A DNA stretch of 64,000 nucleotides from Artemia franciscana (lineage: Eukaryota > Arthropoda > Branchiopoda > Anostraca > Artemiidae): positions 50,360,176 through 50,424,175 of the forward strand of contig NC_088865.1 in NCBI RefSeq assembly GCF_032884065.1, given 5' to 3'. The translations under genes and the position numbers were made by a program. The notes under the pieces were generated by a model. It worked only from the letters and a program-made list of their open reading frames with translations, made no database searches and was not told where the DNA came from. Positions 22,420-33,863 of the stretch are shown piece after piece; position 1 is the stretch's first letter, and each line of letters opens with the position of its first letter.

Positions 22420-22500
22420 TTGTGTGTTGTTCAGAACACGCTCAATATGTGAAGTTATTTTCTGCATTGGTGCAAGGTTCTATGGCTGTAGCCTTTATAT
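22420..22500 (-). pseudogene. partial EGF exon with TGA at a cysteine position
   Basis: After a TTTTGTTTTCAG acceptor the frame reads IEPCTNAENNFTY, TGA, ACSEQH. In an EGF domain the residue after Tyr should be Cys, so the TGA (22442-22444) replaces a TGT/TGC. Its entry phase fits the exon at 24006. The donor (GTACCG) is weak and its phase is one base off for the next exon, which supports decay. Confidence 0.5.
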
Positions 22501-24005
22501 CTGAAAACAAAAATGGATTTCAGAAGAAGTAATAAAATTCGAATGACAAAGAAAAGAAAAAATTCTTTATTTTCAATACTGAAAGGCTAAAACCTGACTA
22601 GTTTATCGTATAATATATTGTTTACGTTTAAATGAACATTATATTTCATTGCTATTTTTTTACTTTTACACTAAGAAAAATTAGTTGCATCGCAAAATTA
22701 ACATTTGGGAATATCCATTGTTATTTGCTCAGTTTTTATTATTGAAAAATTCAATTTAAAGTTTAAAAAAGTTCAAACTATCCCGTCGGTAATAGAAGGC
22801 AGGTAAATAGTAAAATAAATAAACAGATTAGGAAAAAGACAAATCTTGAAATAATTCGAAAAAAGATAGTAGAATTGTATCAGTTAAAAAACATGACAAT
22901 TACAGTCAATTCATGAAAAATACCAAGTATTTTTTTTAAACCATAATTTGTAAATGACTCTCTAAACCATTTTTGTTTAACCCATTTTTTAACCATTTTT
23001 TCTCTTAAAAATTTGGCTCAATTGTTTTAAACGTCTTTCTATAATTCCTCATTTTACAATTCTCCGAAGTGCAGTAAACCCTTTTCAACACTACTCCCCT
23101 TTGTTAACTTAACTTATGTTTGTTAAAAAAAATAAAACTTTTGAAATCGGGAAAGAAAAACAAACAATCTTCAGAATAAATCAATTGTTAGTAGTTATTT
23201 CATTCTGAAAAGACTAGAGTTTTGAATTGTCGCATAAAACTGGAGGTTATGACTTCCCCTGGAATCTAAATATATTATTTTCTTACCCAAAATAACAAAT
23301 AGCCAAAAAATGTAAGAAAAAACCTGATTGTAAAGTAAAGAGTAAGACAAAATAAATATTTTAACAAAGACATATCTTGAAATAATTATAACAAACATAA
23401 TGTATTTTTATCGGTTAAAATATGGGGCAATTAGAGTCAATATATAAAAGTGATAGGGATTTTTTTAAGAAGCATAATTTTTGGATGACCGTCTCTAAGC
23501 ATTTTTGCCAATCCTAGTAAATCCAAAAGCGGCTGGATATGCTCTATTTTCTTAAACTAATTCTAGTGTTAACCATTTCGATATCCATCGAACTCCAATA
23601 AATCCACTTCCAAAACCCCTTTGTTGATTTATGTTGAAAAAAAAGGTAAAACTTTTCCAATTTAAAAAAAATAGAAATGGGAGAAAAAGGGAACAATTTT
23701 GTATCTATTAACCTGAAAAAAGCCATATAAAAAAGTTGATTTTACTTCAAGTTAATATACAAAAAAAATTTATAAAATTAAAATAAAATCATCAGAATAA
23801 GTTAATTTCTAGTATTATTTGTTCTGAGCACACTAAGTTTTTGATATATTTCATGAAACAAAAGATTAAAACCTCCACTAGGACCCAAAGATACTATATT
23901 TCTACCTAAAATAAGTAATTACCAAAAAAAACAAATATTATGATTTTGTTTTTTTCATTCTAAAAAAACCTTTTTCAATTTTTTTAGAGAAACAATAAGT
24001 CTTAC

Positions 24006-24157
24006 CAATGCATCCACCAATGTATGGAAGAAAACCTAGAGGACAAATACACTCAAAATATCCAGGCTGATTGATGCAGGAGGCAGATTCTGTTCCACAG
24101 GCATTTGAGTCTTATCATTCATCAATGTCCAAACAAACTCCCTCTTTAGCAACAAAT
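24006..24157 (-). pseudogene. calcium-binding EGF exon with two stops
   Basis: It reads FVAKEGVCLDIDE, TGA, TAA, DSNACGTESASC, then GYFECICPLGF and GGC. The DIDE start identifies a calcium-binding EGF domain whose first Cys codon is TGA (24115-24117), followed by TAA (24112-24114). Acceptor and donor (GTAAG) are good, and entry phase 2 fits the 24674 exon. Confidence 0.65.
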
Positions 24158-24673
24158 CTTGAATAAAAAAGAAAATCAATGTTAATTGAAAAATAAATAC
24201 AACAAATTACAAAATGATATTTAGCTTGCTAGAATGGCTTTGATTTTAAGATTTAATAGTTTTACACACTTTTTAATATGAGATTGAATTTCAAATTTAA
24301 CATTTCTACCTTAAAAACTAAACTAGCTGACATGGCAAGGTTTTTTTTTTATTAAATATAAAACTATGGATTAAGCATAAGCTTGCCCTCAAGACGATAT
24401 AGGAACTGAACATTATAGTTAAATATTTCTGGAAAACCTATAAAACTATTTCTGAGGAATCAAATTAATAACTCGGTTCCCTGGTATAAAGCATATCAAT
24501 TCAATTTTCGTAAAAATGTATTTGTAGTGCTATACCAACGTTTAAATCCTTCTAAATCACAATAAAAGCTCAATTTAGGACTTTTTTTATTAGTTAATCA
24601 AACTAAACATTATATTTCTTAGGTTCAGGTAAGTATATAAGAAGATTTATACTACATTTAGAAGTTAACTTAC

Positions 24674-24978
24674 CCCTTGCTGCAAGCACATTTCAAAACT
24701 GAGTCTGAACAGAAAGCAAATTCATCCCCTCCAGACTGACATTTGGAAGTATCACAAGGTGGGGAGACTAATTCGAAATTTAGGGTGCTCAAGTCAAACT
24801 GCAGAAGTTGTAATCCTGGTATGACTAAAACCTTTTGACCACCAAGGACTGATAATGCAATTTGAAGATTATCTTCAACAGAAAGTGATATGTCGCTTAG
24901 GATTCTCAGCTCCAGTTGCACACGTGAATTCAATTTCATAATAGATATTGAAAATTGTTCGTAATCAAAACTTCTTAC
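24674..24978 (-). CDS. SEA-like plus EGF exon, open
   Basis: A 305-bp exon, open throughout, between TTCCATTTACAG and GTAAGT. The first 70 codons alternate hydrophobic and polar residues in a pattern like a SEA or similar ferredoxin-like extracellular domain (VQLELRILSDISL; LLQFDLS). The end, CDTSKCQSGGDEFAFC then LKCACSKG, gives five of six EGF cysteines; the sixth is in the next exon (EGVC). Phase 0 in, phase 2 out. Confidence 0.65.
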
Positions 24979-25499
24979 CTGTAAATGGAACAAAGGGGTA
25001 TGAACAAAAAGTCTCTAAATGAATTTACTTTTATTTTATTGCTAAGCAATTTAATCTCAATAAATAGTAGAGATTTTTTTTTCTTTTACAGTTTATTAGT
25101 GTTTCTGGTATTCATTGGCTGAAAGACTGTACAAGAAAATGAATATTAACAAAAATAAAGGGGAAATTTAATGATTTTTATTTTGTATTTATATTCATAT
25201 TTTACTACTTTTTTTTCGTGATATAATATCCTTTCTTATATTTTTATGTTCTTTTACGTCTTTTGAAAATAAACTTTAGATCCTGTCTTATAGCCCCCTG
25301 ATTTATCAAATCAAATCATTTTTAACTTGAACTTGCCTTCTTATTGACATCCGAGAGAAGACACGTATTAAGGTCAATATTTATATAAATCACGTGCTCT
25401 GATTTTCAAATTTCGTACTTTTCTGAAATTAGGTGCGTGTATTTGGCTTCTTTGTAAAGAGGAAAAATTAAAGACGCTTTAACGATTTTTTTGTGAATA

Positions 25500-25563
25500 A
25501 AAATGAGAGAAAAGAAAATGAAAAGAAAAGAGAGAGAAAGAGACTGAGGAGGGGGGGGGGTGG

Positions 25564-25614
<51 letters not shown>

Positions 25615-25640
25615 GAAAGGGAAGGAGAGTGGAAAAAACA
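25500..25640 (+). repeat. purine tract with (GA)n
   Basis: A run of A/G bases, including a G10-like run at 25551-25560 and pure (GA)n at 25572-25611, inside an intron of the EGF gene. Confidence 0.9.
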
Positions 25641-25747
25641 AGTTTTTTTTTAAGCAGGACTATTAAACGGTAGTTGTCTTCCTTCGGTTTTGGATAAACT
25701 TTTTTTGTTTTAATGAGTATAAAATTGACTTTTAAGCAAATACTTAC

Positions 25748-25872
25748 AGCTAAATTTATTGCAGTAATTAGGGTAATTTATTTTGCAGATGTGGGGTTAT
25801 CGTAGTCAGAGATCCATTGATTATTCAGTTGAATTGAAACTTTCTGCTCAACAAATCGAGATAGAGAAGGAT
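25748..25872 (-). pseudogene. SEA-like exon with one stop
   Basis: A 125-bp exon between TTTCTTAG and GTAAGT. It reads PSLSRFVEQKVSIQLNN, then WISDYDN, then a TAA at 25778-25780, then ITLITAINLA. The entry phase (1) fits the 27202 EGF exon and the exit phase (0) fits the 24674 exon, so it is the upstream half of that SEA-like domain. Confidence 0.55.
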
Positions 25873-26292
25873 CTAAGAAAAGAAACTAATGTAAATTATC
25901 GTTCGCAATTAACAAATAAAATAGAGGTCCTGCATACACACTCATAACTTATCTTTTTAATACATACTAGTCACAATCTTTTTTTATGAGAAATTTATGA
26001 TCCTACGGTTATAATAGAGTTTTTCAAAACAGTGTGATCTAAAAGCAGTTAGAAGGAAAACAATAAAATCTACTTTCGTTATATATTTTCCATTTTATCT
26101 TCTATATTTATGTATTCTTATTAGCACAGTTATTACACTATAATTATACTTTCTTAAGATACCTTGCACAACAAGGGCTCACATATATACATACACAAAC
26201 ACAAAAATGCTGCCAGGGAGACACAAAAGTCGATTCCCCATTATTTGATAGCTGCTGCTGCCCCAACAGGAATCCCTAAAACCCATAAACTA
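25873..26292. other. intron DNA, nothing recognised
   Basis: AT-rich sequence between the SEA-like exon and the left end of the segmental duplication. No repeat or coding sense seen. Confidence 0.4.
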
Positions 26293-27201
26293 TGGTAATT
26301 TTCCCTTTTCATTGAGAGTGAATATTCTTACGGAACATTGTTATGAGGATGAGAAAGATTTTCTTTCTTTTACACTGCGTTGAGACTAGATGATTTTATT
26401 TCTTAGTATTTGGTTTAAATAATGGCATTTTTCGTTTAAAAGATATCAAAAACAATATAAAAATAGCATCCCTGATGTTCTGTTGGTGTATTTGTTTCTT
26501 TTTTTATCCTAAATGAGGGGACTTACTATGAAGCATTGAAAATTATCCCAAAATATTTTTGAAGTTGTTGAATGGGACGGTGTTAACGACAGTTTAGAAA
26601 ATCGAGTGATCAGAGAGTTACTTTTAATACTATATGAATGGAAAACAAATAAAATTGTAGATACACTATTTAAAGGTTACAATTTTTCAAAGGAAGACAA
26701 AATACGGATGGAGAAAGTCAAATATTAGTTATTGATTGTTTGTAGTCTAAATTGTAATTCAAACTTTGATTTTACCTATTGTACGTTGTTTTACATTCCA
26801 AAGAATAGAATACTGTAAATTTCCCCGAAGCTGAATTAATTTCTTTGTCTTCGGCTATTCTTATCGTTTTCAATGTAACTATGACTATCGCGTGATTAGA
26901 GGTTTGAAACCTATATAACATAGCGTCAATCGAGAGTTTTCTTGTCGAAGAACATGAACAACCTTTTGATACAAGGCTAAAAGCATTAATAGGATACAGA
27001 TGACGTCCAAAAACTTTTCTAAGTTTTTGGTTTCTCCAATTTATATATTTGAAAATAATTTACACAATTCCAAATTAACACCAGACAAATACTGAATTAT
27101 TGTTGAAACAAATGAGAGATGATGTTAATAAATATTTTCAAGTTATCAAATATGACTATAGTGCAAAAAATTTCCTAATGATAACAATTAAAAGTTATTA
27201 C

Positions 27202-27339
27202 CAAGTTTGCAACTTCCTTCGATCAAGGTTTGTGGGAAAGGACAGGTACATTGGAATCCAACTTCACTGGCTATCACTGTACAACTTTGTCCCGGTAGAC
27301 AAGCATCATCAGTACAAAGGCTTGCAACGATTTGTACGA
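27202..27339 (-). CDS. EGF exon, open
   Basis: A 138-bp exon, phase 1 to phase 1, between GGTTTTTTAG and GTAATAAC. Cysteine order SLCTDDACLPGQSC, then VGFQCTCPFPQ and GSC, gives one full six-cysteine EGF domain without the calcium-binding DxDE start. A near-identical copy is at 33024-33161. Confidence 0.75.
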
Positions 27340-27559
27340 CTAAAAAACCACGAATTAAAATACATTCGAATAACATCTATTGCAAGTTGAATTATATTGG
27401 TTATTATATTACGGGTTAAACAGACAAGAAATGTGTTACAACATTTTTACCGATTTACTACTTTTTGATATAAAATATTTGCATCATATGCAATAAGAAG
27501 TACAAGAATGTAAGAGCATAAAAGACTGTGTATGTAAGAGTGTGCAAAAAAAATGGTAA

Positions 27560-27740
27560 AGTATATGTTAGGTAAGATAAAGGTAAAGGATACGGCATTA
27601 GACTTTACAGTCCCTACCGGCGGTGCTGATCTCCGTTTCTTGGCCCTTCAGCCAGGAAGTGCAATGGGTGGTTGGGGGCCAACCATCCTGTGCTTTGGCA
27701 CACCCTTCCTGTTTTACTAAATGTTAGACTATATGTTAGA
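27560..27740. repeat. GC-rich island, possible SINE
   Basis: A sharply GC-richer stretch (CTACCGGCGGTGCTGATC; CCTTCAGCCAGGAAG) flanked on both sides by TATATGTTAG, which could be a 10-bp target duplication. On the minus strand TGGCTGAAGGG fits a polymerase III A box, but no properly spaced B box is seen. Present in both duplicates, so it predates the duplication. Confidence 0.4.
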
Positions 27741-28033
27741 CTTAGACCTATATGTTAGACTAAAGAGTAATAACAGAAGTATTATGAGAACGACTATTAA
27801 AAAAGATTATAATATAGTTAGATGAATTTATTGCCCATCATAACTGTAAGATACAAAGCTGATGGAGTCACGAAGAAAGAAAAGGAAAAGAAACAAAAAA
27901 AATTTACATATACAAACATTACCAAAACAAAGAAGAACTGACAAGAGAAATATACAATTAAGAACAGTTAAATGTGAGAACTAACACATGATCAAGGAAA
28001 AAAAATTTCATAGGTGCTTTCACAACTAATCTA

Positions 28034-28543
28034 CCTCCAATACCTCTTATTTCTTTTTTGCTTCGCGGACACTGGACTAAAAATTCCATACTGCCAGAAT
28101 AGGGAGCTATTGTTAGTCCAGAGAGGCAGTCGTTGCAAATAGTTTGCATTCTTGTAGTAATACTTCAGTATATCCTTAATGTTTAAGAAGAGACCCAAAT
28201 GATGCAAGGGTGAGCAGATACAGAGGTAAAACTGCATTATTAATGCTAGCTAAGATACGGCAGTTAAATTTGAACTTTAATACAACTAGTAATCAATGTG
28301 CGTTCATAGATTTTCTGGCAAGACTGTATTTAAGAAATTGACATGAGACGTGAAGAATTGACCCCATTTGGAAACCAAGATTTGAGCGCTGATTTGAACG
28401 CAATGATTGAGCGGTGATTAATGAAGTATTACTTTGATTAAATTGATAGCCAGTACTTTAATACTTCCTATCAAAAAAATCAAAAATTTTGCTCAGAGAA
28501 TAAGCAGCCATCAATTGAAGTAGTTGACATTGATCCATCTTAC
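28034..28543. other. intron DNA, nothing recognised
   Basis: Sequence between the right end of the duplication and the SEA-like exon. Short open frames lack recognisable motifs. Confidence 0.4.
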
Positions 28544-28761
28544 CTTTTTCAGAAATCAAGCTAGCAGTCTTTATTGAAACGTCTATTCCTGGGACGATCA
28601 ACTCTAGAATCGAATCTAATACAGAAAAATCACTAAGTGTCAAGGAAACTTTTGCTTCAACACCGACACTATTGCTTCGAATAAAGGAGATCACCTGACA
28701 TACACTGACATCTAGGTCAGTTACACTGGATATAAGCTGATCCTTCAAAATTGTGGTTGAA
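28544..28761 (-). CDS. SEA-like exon, open
   Basis: A 218-bp exon between TTGTTTTTTCAG and GTAAG. It encodes a stretch similar in pattern to the 24674 exon (SVGVEAKVSLTLSDFS; LELIVPGIDVSIKTASL). The exit phase 1 fits the EGF exon at 27202. The SEA assignment is by pattern only. Confidence 0.5.
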
Positions 28762-28959
28762 CTGAAAAAACAAATTTGCATCAATCCCTTTTTATTAGTC
28801 ATGTTAAATATTCTCACAAAAACACTTTAATTCGATGGCATGCTTGATTTAAGGCCGTTTGTCAAAAGGGGATATATTAAAAACGGCTAAACGTGTTAAA
28901 TTGGAACTTTCAGGAAAAAGAGAGGGGCATGTTTATTTGACCAATTTGTGATATGTGCA

Positions 28960-30065
28960 CGCTACTAATCCTACTAACATCATTACTACTAGTACCGCTA
29001 CTACCACTACTACTACTATTGCTACTAGTACTACTATTATTAACACTCTTACTACTATTACTACTACAATTACTACTGCTAAAACTAGGGTGGCTACCAT
29101 ATCCTCAATAAATTGCTCTTTTAGCTCCAGCAGAAAATTCACTCTACCACTCGAAAAATGTATGCGGGCCTACCAAAAAATACTATACGTAAAATTGGGC
29201 AAATTTTACAATTTATTGAGCTTTCTCCAGTAGTTGTTGGGGTTCGTGTTATCTCCAAACGCATATTTTTTCTTCATTTCAACTATTTTGATGAAAATCT
29301 CGGTTTCGACACCCATCCGTGATCTGTCGTCTGGCAAAAAATATATATATTCCACATTTTTTTTTTTAAATAAGAGCTTGAAAGCAATACAGTGGGGTTA
29401 TCTGATACGCTGAATGAGATGACGTGATTTTCATTAATATTCTATAGCTTTTGAATATGACTAGTACTATTAACACTATTACTACTACTATTACTACTGC
29501 TAATACTAGGCTGGTTACCCAATCCTCAATAAATTGCTATTTTAGCTCCAGCAAAAGATTCACTCTCCCACCCGGAACATTCAAGCGTGACTACCAAAAA
29601 AAATACTATGCGAAAATTGGACAGCTTTTACAATTTATTGAGCTTTCTCCAGCAGTTGAGGGGGTTCGTGTTATCTCCAAACGCATATTTTTTCGGCCTT
29701 TAAACTATTTTGATTAAAATGTCTATTTCGACACGCATCCGTGACCTGTCGTCTGGCAAAAGATACTTATTCCACATTTTTTTTAAGATAATAGTTTGAA
29801 ATCTCTACAGTGGGTTTGTCTGATACGCTGAATCAGATGATGTGATTTTCATTAAGATTCTTTAGCTTTTGAATCATGATTCTATTACTTTTATTTAATT
29901 TCCCACTCTTTTCGAAAATGAGGCATATTTTCTCAGGCTCGTGACTCATGATATGTCAATATTAAATTTATAGATTTTCAATTAACATAATAAGCGAATT
30001 CTTTTATTATGTCTATTGGTGTCAAAATCTCGTTTTTTCGAATTTCGGTTACTGTTGAGCCGGGA
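28960..30065 (-). mobile_element. diverged TCAAACAG-family copies, reverse, with (TAC)n
   Basis: Read in reverse from 30065, the sequence GAGCATCCCGGCTCAACAG, then a run with GAGCCTGAGAAAATATGCC and the CATTTTCG block, is the family's 5' half. Two copies of a roughly 490-bp unit are in tandem (28960-29450 and 29455-29950), each starting with a degenerate (TAC)n tract. They are older than the other copies and lack the hairpin start. Confidence 0.6.
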
Positions 30066-30969
30066 TGCTCCTAACTCATAATTCGAATGGCATGCTGAAT
30101 GGATATTTGAACATATCCAATTCACTACATGCCTTCACAATTGTCAAAAGGGTGTATCAGCTATAATACAAAAAAGATCGAGGGTATTACTTTGAAACAT
30201 TAAGGGAACGTAAAAAAAGGGTTAATCAATATTTGCCTATAATCAAGCTAGTATAAGATGTCGGTTATATTTGATGAGCCTACCAGATACCTAAAGACTA
30301 TGCAGATTTTAATTTTAAAATATAAATAATATAATAATATAAATAATATGGTAATTTTCCCTTTTCATTGAGAGTGAATATTCTTACGGAACATTGTTAT
30401 GAGGATGAGAAAGATTTTCTTTCTTTTACACTGCGTTGAGACTAGATGATTTTATTTCTTAGTATTTGGTTTAAATAATGGCATTTTTCGTTTAAAAGAT
30501 ATCAAAAACAATATAAAAATAGCATCCCTGATGTTCTGTATCTGTATTTGTTTCTTTTTTTATCCTAAATGAGGGGACTTACTATGAAGCACTGAAAATT
30601 ATCCCAAAATATTTTTGAAGTTGTTGAATGGGACGGTGTTAACGACAGTTTAAAAAATCGAGTGATCAGAGAGTTACTTTTAATACTGTATGAATGGAAA
30701 ACAAATAAAATTGTAGATACACTATTTAAAGGTTACAATTTTTCAAAGGAAGACAAAATACGGATGGAGAAAGTCAAATATTAGTTATTGATTGTTTGTA
30801 GTCTAAATTGTAATTCAAACTTTGATTTTACCTATTGTACGTTGTTTTACATCCCAAAGAATAGAATACTGTAAATTTCCCCGAAGCTGAATTAATTTCT
30901 TTGTCTTCGGCTATTCTTATCGTTTTCAATGTAGCTATGACTATCGCGTGATTAGAGGTTTGAAACCTA

Positions 30970-32734
30970 TCAAACAGTTCGTGGTAACGAACTGTAGTAA
31001 GGAGAGATCCGGCTCAATAGTAACCAAAACTCTAAAAAATTGAATTTTGATATCAATAGCTACATCAAAAGAATCGCATTTTAATGCTGATTTTAAATAT
31101 ATAAGTTTCATCAAGTTTAGTCTTACCCATCAAAAGTTACGAGCCTGAGAAAATTTGCCTTATTTAGGAAAATAGGGGGAAACGCCCCCTAAAAGTCGTA
31201 GGATCTTAACGAAAATGACACCATCAGATTCAGCGTATCAGAGAACCCTACTGTAGAAGTTTCAAGCTCCTATCTACAAAAATGTGGAATTTTGAATTTT
31301 TTGCCAGAAGACAAATCACGGGTGCGTGTTTATTTGTTTGTTTTTTTTTTTGTTTTTTTTTTTTTTTTTTTTTTTTCCCAGGGGTCATCGTATCGACCAC
31401 GTGGTCCTAGAATGTCGCAAGAGGGCTCATTCTAACGGAAATGAAAAGTTCTAGTGCCCTTTTTAAGTGACCAAAAAAATTGGAGGGCACCTAGGCCCCC
31501 TCCCACGCTCATTTTTTCTCCAAAGTCAACAGATCAAAATTTTGAGATAGCCATTTTGTTCTGCATAGTCAAACACCATAATAACTATGTCTTTGGGAAT
31601 GACTTACTCCCCCAAAGTCCCTGGGGGTGGGGCTGCAACTTACAAACTTCGACCAGTGTTTACATATAATAATGGTTATTGGGAAGTGTACATTCGGTTT
31701 CAGGGGATTTTTTTTTGGTCTTGGGGGTGGGGTTGAGGGGAGGGGGCTATGTGGGAGGATCTTTCCATGGAGAAATGTGTCATGGGGGAACAGAAATTCA
31801 ATGAAAAGGGCGCAGGATTTTCTAAAATTACTATAAAAAAACAATGAAAAAATAAACATGGAAAAATTTTTTTTCAATTGAAAGTAAAGAGTAGCATTGA
31901 AACTTAAAACGAACAGAGATTATTACGCATGTGAGGGGTTCTAAAAATACTTTAGCATAAAGAGCGAGGTATTTAGGAGGAGATAAATACCTCGCTCTTT
32001 ATGCTATAGTATTTTTAGTAATTTCAACTATTCATTCTACGGCCTTTCTGATTCAGGGGTCATTCTTAAAGAATTGGGACAAAACTTGCGATTTAGTGTA
32101 AAGAACGAGGTATTAACGAGGGTACAAACCCTCTCATATACATAATAAAAATTAAAGAATATAAAAGTTTGTTACGTAAGATAATTCTTAAGTTACGTAT
32201 ATTTTTTACTAACAGAAAAATTCGTTAAAAATAAAAATTTATAGTTGCCTTTTTATGTAACCGAAAAATTGCATGGCAACTAGGCCTCCTTTCCCACCCC
32301 TTATTTCTCAAAATCGTCTGCTCAAAACTAAGAGAAAGCCATTTAGCCAAAAAAGGAATTAATATGCAAATTTCATTTTAATAATTTATGTGTGGAGAGC
32401 CAAAATCAAACATGCATTAATTCAAAAACGTTCAGAAATTACATAATAAAACTAGTTTTTTTAACTGAAAGTAAGGAGCGACATTAAAACTTAAAACGAA
32501 CAGAAATTACTCCGTATATGAAATGGGTTGTCCCCTCCTCAATCCCTCGCTCTTTACGCTAAAGTTTGACTCTTTGCCACAATTCTGCTTTTTAATACAA
32601 ACAAAAGCTTTAGCGTAAAGAGCGAGGGATTGAGGAGGGGACAACCCATTTCATATACGGAGTAATTTCTGTTCGTTTTAAGTTTTAATGTCGCTCCTTA
32701 CTTTCAGTTAAAAAAACTAGTTTTTTTTATGTAA
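30970..32734 (+). mobile_element. complete TCAAACAG-family element (1765 bp), Helitron-like ends
   Basis: Comparison with the empty site at 26913/26914 defines the insertion exactly. It starts TCAAACAGTTCGTGG and ends TTTTTATGTAA, placed between A and T of the target with no longer target duplication. In order: 5' hairpin with 8-bp stem (30975-30994), a T-rich tract (31340-31378), an internal hairpin (31943-32016), a middle segment shared with 1-360, and a terminal fold-back (32447-32728). It encodes nothing, so it is non-autonomous. Start TC, A/T target and hairpin near the 3' end resemble Helitrons, but the last bases are GTAA rather than CTRR, so the class is uncertain. It may also be a composite of two repeats. 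Confidence 0.8.
32447..32728. repeat. terminal fold-back, arms about 120 bp
   Basis: The arms 32447-32568 and 32608-32728 are almost perfectly complementary (AACTGAAAGTAAGGAGCGAC against GTCGCTCCTTACTTTCAGTT). Same structure as 361-652, 35882-36112, 38275-38560, 40768-41047 and 50226-50512. Confidence 0.88.
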
Positions 32735-33023
32735 TATAACATAGCGTCAATCGAGAGTTTTCTTGTCGAAGAACATGAACAACCTTTTGATACAAGGCTA
32801 AAAGCATTAATAGGATACAGATGACATCCAAAAACTTTTCTAAGTTTTTGGTTTCTCCAATTTATATATTTGAAAATAATTTACACAATTCCAAATTAAC
32901 ACCAGACAAATACTGAATTATTGTTGAAACAAATGAGAGATGATGTTAATAAATATTTTCAAGTTATCAATTATGACTATAGTGCAAAAAATTTCCTAAT
33001 GATAACAATTTTAAAGTAATTAC

Positions 33024-33161
33024 CTAGTTTGCAACTTCCTTCGATCAAGGTTTGTGGGAAAGGACAGGTACATTGGAATCCAACTTCACTGGCAATCACT
33101 GTACAACTTTGTCCCGGTAGACAAGCATCATCAGTACAAAGGCTTGCATCGATTTGTACGA
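33024..33161 (-). pseudogene. duplicated EGF exon
   Basis: A copy of the 27202-27339 exon, with all six cysteines, open frame and both splice sites kept. One change replaces Val with Asp (QIDASLC); others are silent. It lies upstream (minus sense) of the rest of the gene. The SEA-like exon is not duplicated with it, so it could be skipped, used as an extra domain, or dead. The 1 to 1 phase would allow in-frame inclusion. Confidence 0.6.
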
Positions 33162-33863
33162 CTAAAAAACAACGAATTAAAATACTTTCGAATAACATCT
33201 ATTGGAAGTTGAATTATATTGGTTATTATATTACGGGTTAAACAGACAAGAAATGTGTTACAACATTTTTACCGATTTACTACATTTTGATATAAAATAT
33301 TTGCATCATATGCAATAAGAAGTACAAGAATGTAAGAGCATAAAAGACTGTGTATGTAAGAGTGTGCAAAAAAAAATGGTAAAGTATATGTTAGGTAAGG
33401 TAAAGGTAAAGGATACGGCATTAGACTTTACAGTCCCTACCGGCGGTGCTGATCTCCGTTTCTTGGCCCTTCAGCCAGGAAGTGCAATGGGGGGTTGGGG
33501 GCCAACCATCCTGTGCTTTGGCACACCCGTCCTGTTTTACTAAATGTTAGACTATATGTTAGACTTAGACCTATATGTTAGACTAAAGAGTAATAACAGA
33601 AGTATTATGAGAACGACTATTAAAAAAGATTATAATATAGTTAGATGAATTTATTGCCCATCATAACTGTAAGATACAAAGCTGATGGAGTCACGAAGAA
33701 AGAAAAGGAAAATAAACAAAAAAAAATTACATATACAAACATTACCAAAACAAAGAAGAACTGACAAGAGAAAAATACAATTAAGAACAGTTAAATGTGA
33801 GAACTAACACATGATCAAGGAAAAAAAAAAATTTCATAGGCGCTTTCACAATTAATCTACCTT

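Larger units (their letters stand above)
26293..28033 (+). repeat. segmental duplication, uninterrupted copy
   Basis: A 1741-bp block containing the 27202-27339 EGF exon and flanking intron. It matches 30347-30970 plus 32736-33862 with only scattered differences. The other copy is interrupted by an insertion between bases equivalent to 26913 and 26914, so this copy is the empty site. Confidence 0.92.
22188..28761 (-). pseudogene. EGF/SEA-like extracellular protein gene, seven exons, with stops
   Basis: Seven minus-strand exons can be placed by splice sites, and all but the last junction agree in phase or can be carried through. In order 5' to 3': 28544-28761 (SEA-like), 27202-27339 (EGF), 25748-25872 and 24674-24978 (SEA-like then EGF), 24006-24157 (calcium-binding EGF), 22420-22500 (partial EGF), 22188-22348 (calcium-binding EGF). 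Such modular proteins are secreted or membrane-anchored. No signal peptide or membrane segment lies in the window, so both gene ends are outside or lost. In-frame stops at 24112-24117, 25778-25780 and 22442-22444 indicate decay, unless they are sequence errors. Introns are 0.1-1.5 kb and AT-rich. Confidence 0.65.
30347..33862 (+). repeat. segmental duplication, copy split by an insertion
   Basis: The second copy of 26293-28033. Its left part ends at 30969-30970 and its right part resumes at 32735-32736. Its right end (33862) abuts the GC-rich fold-back at 33864. It lies about 4 kb from the first copy in the same orientation. Confidence 0.92.

Noticed and set aside
24112-24117. Selenocysteine or an altered code reading TGA as Cys
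   Set aside because: A TAA follows directly, another TAA lies in the 25748 exon, and other genes here use TGA as stop; decay or sequence error is simpler.
28955-29233. Thr/Ile-rich open frame (and its Val-rich complement)
   Set aside because: It is a degenerate (TAC)n tract inside a repeat.
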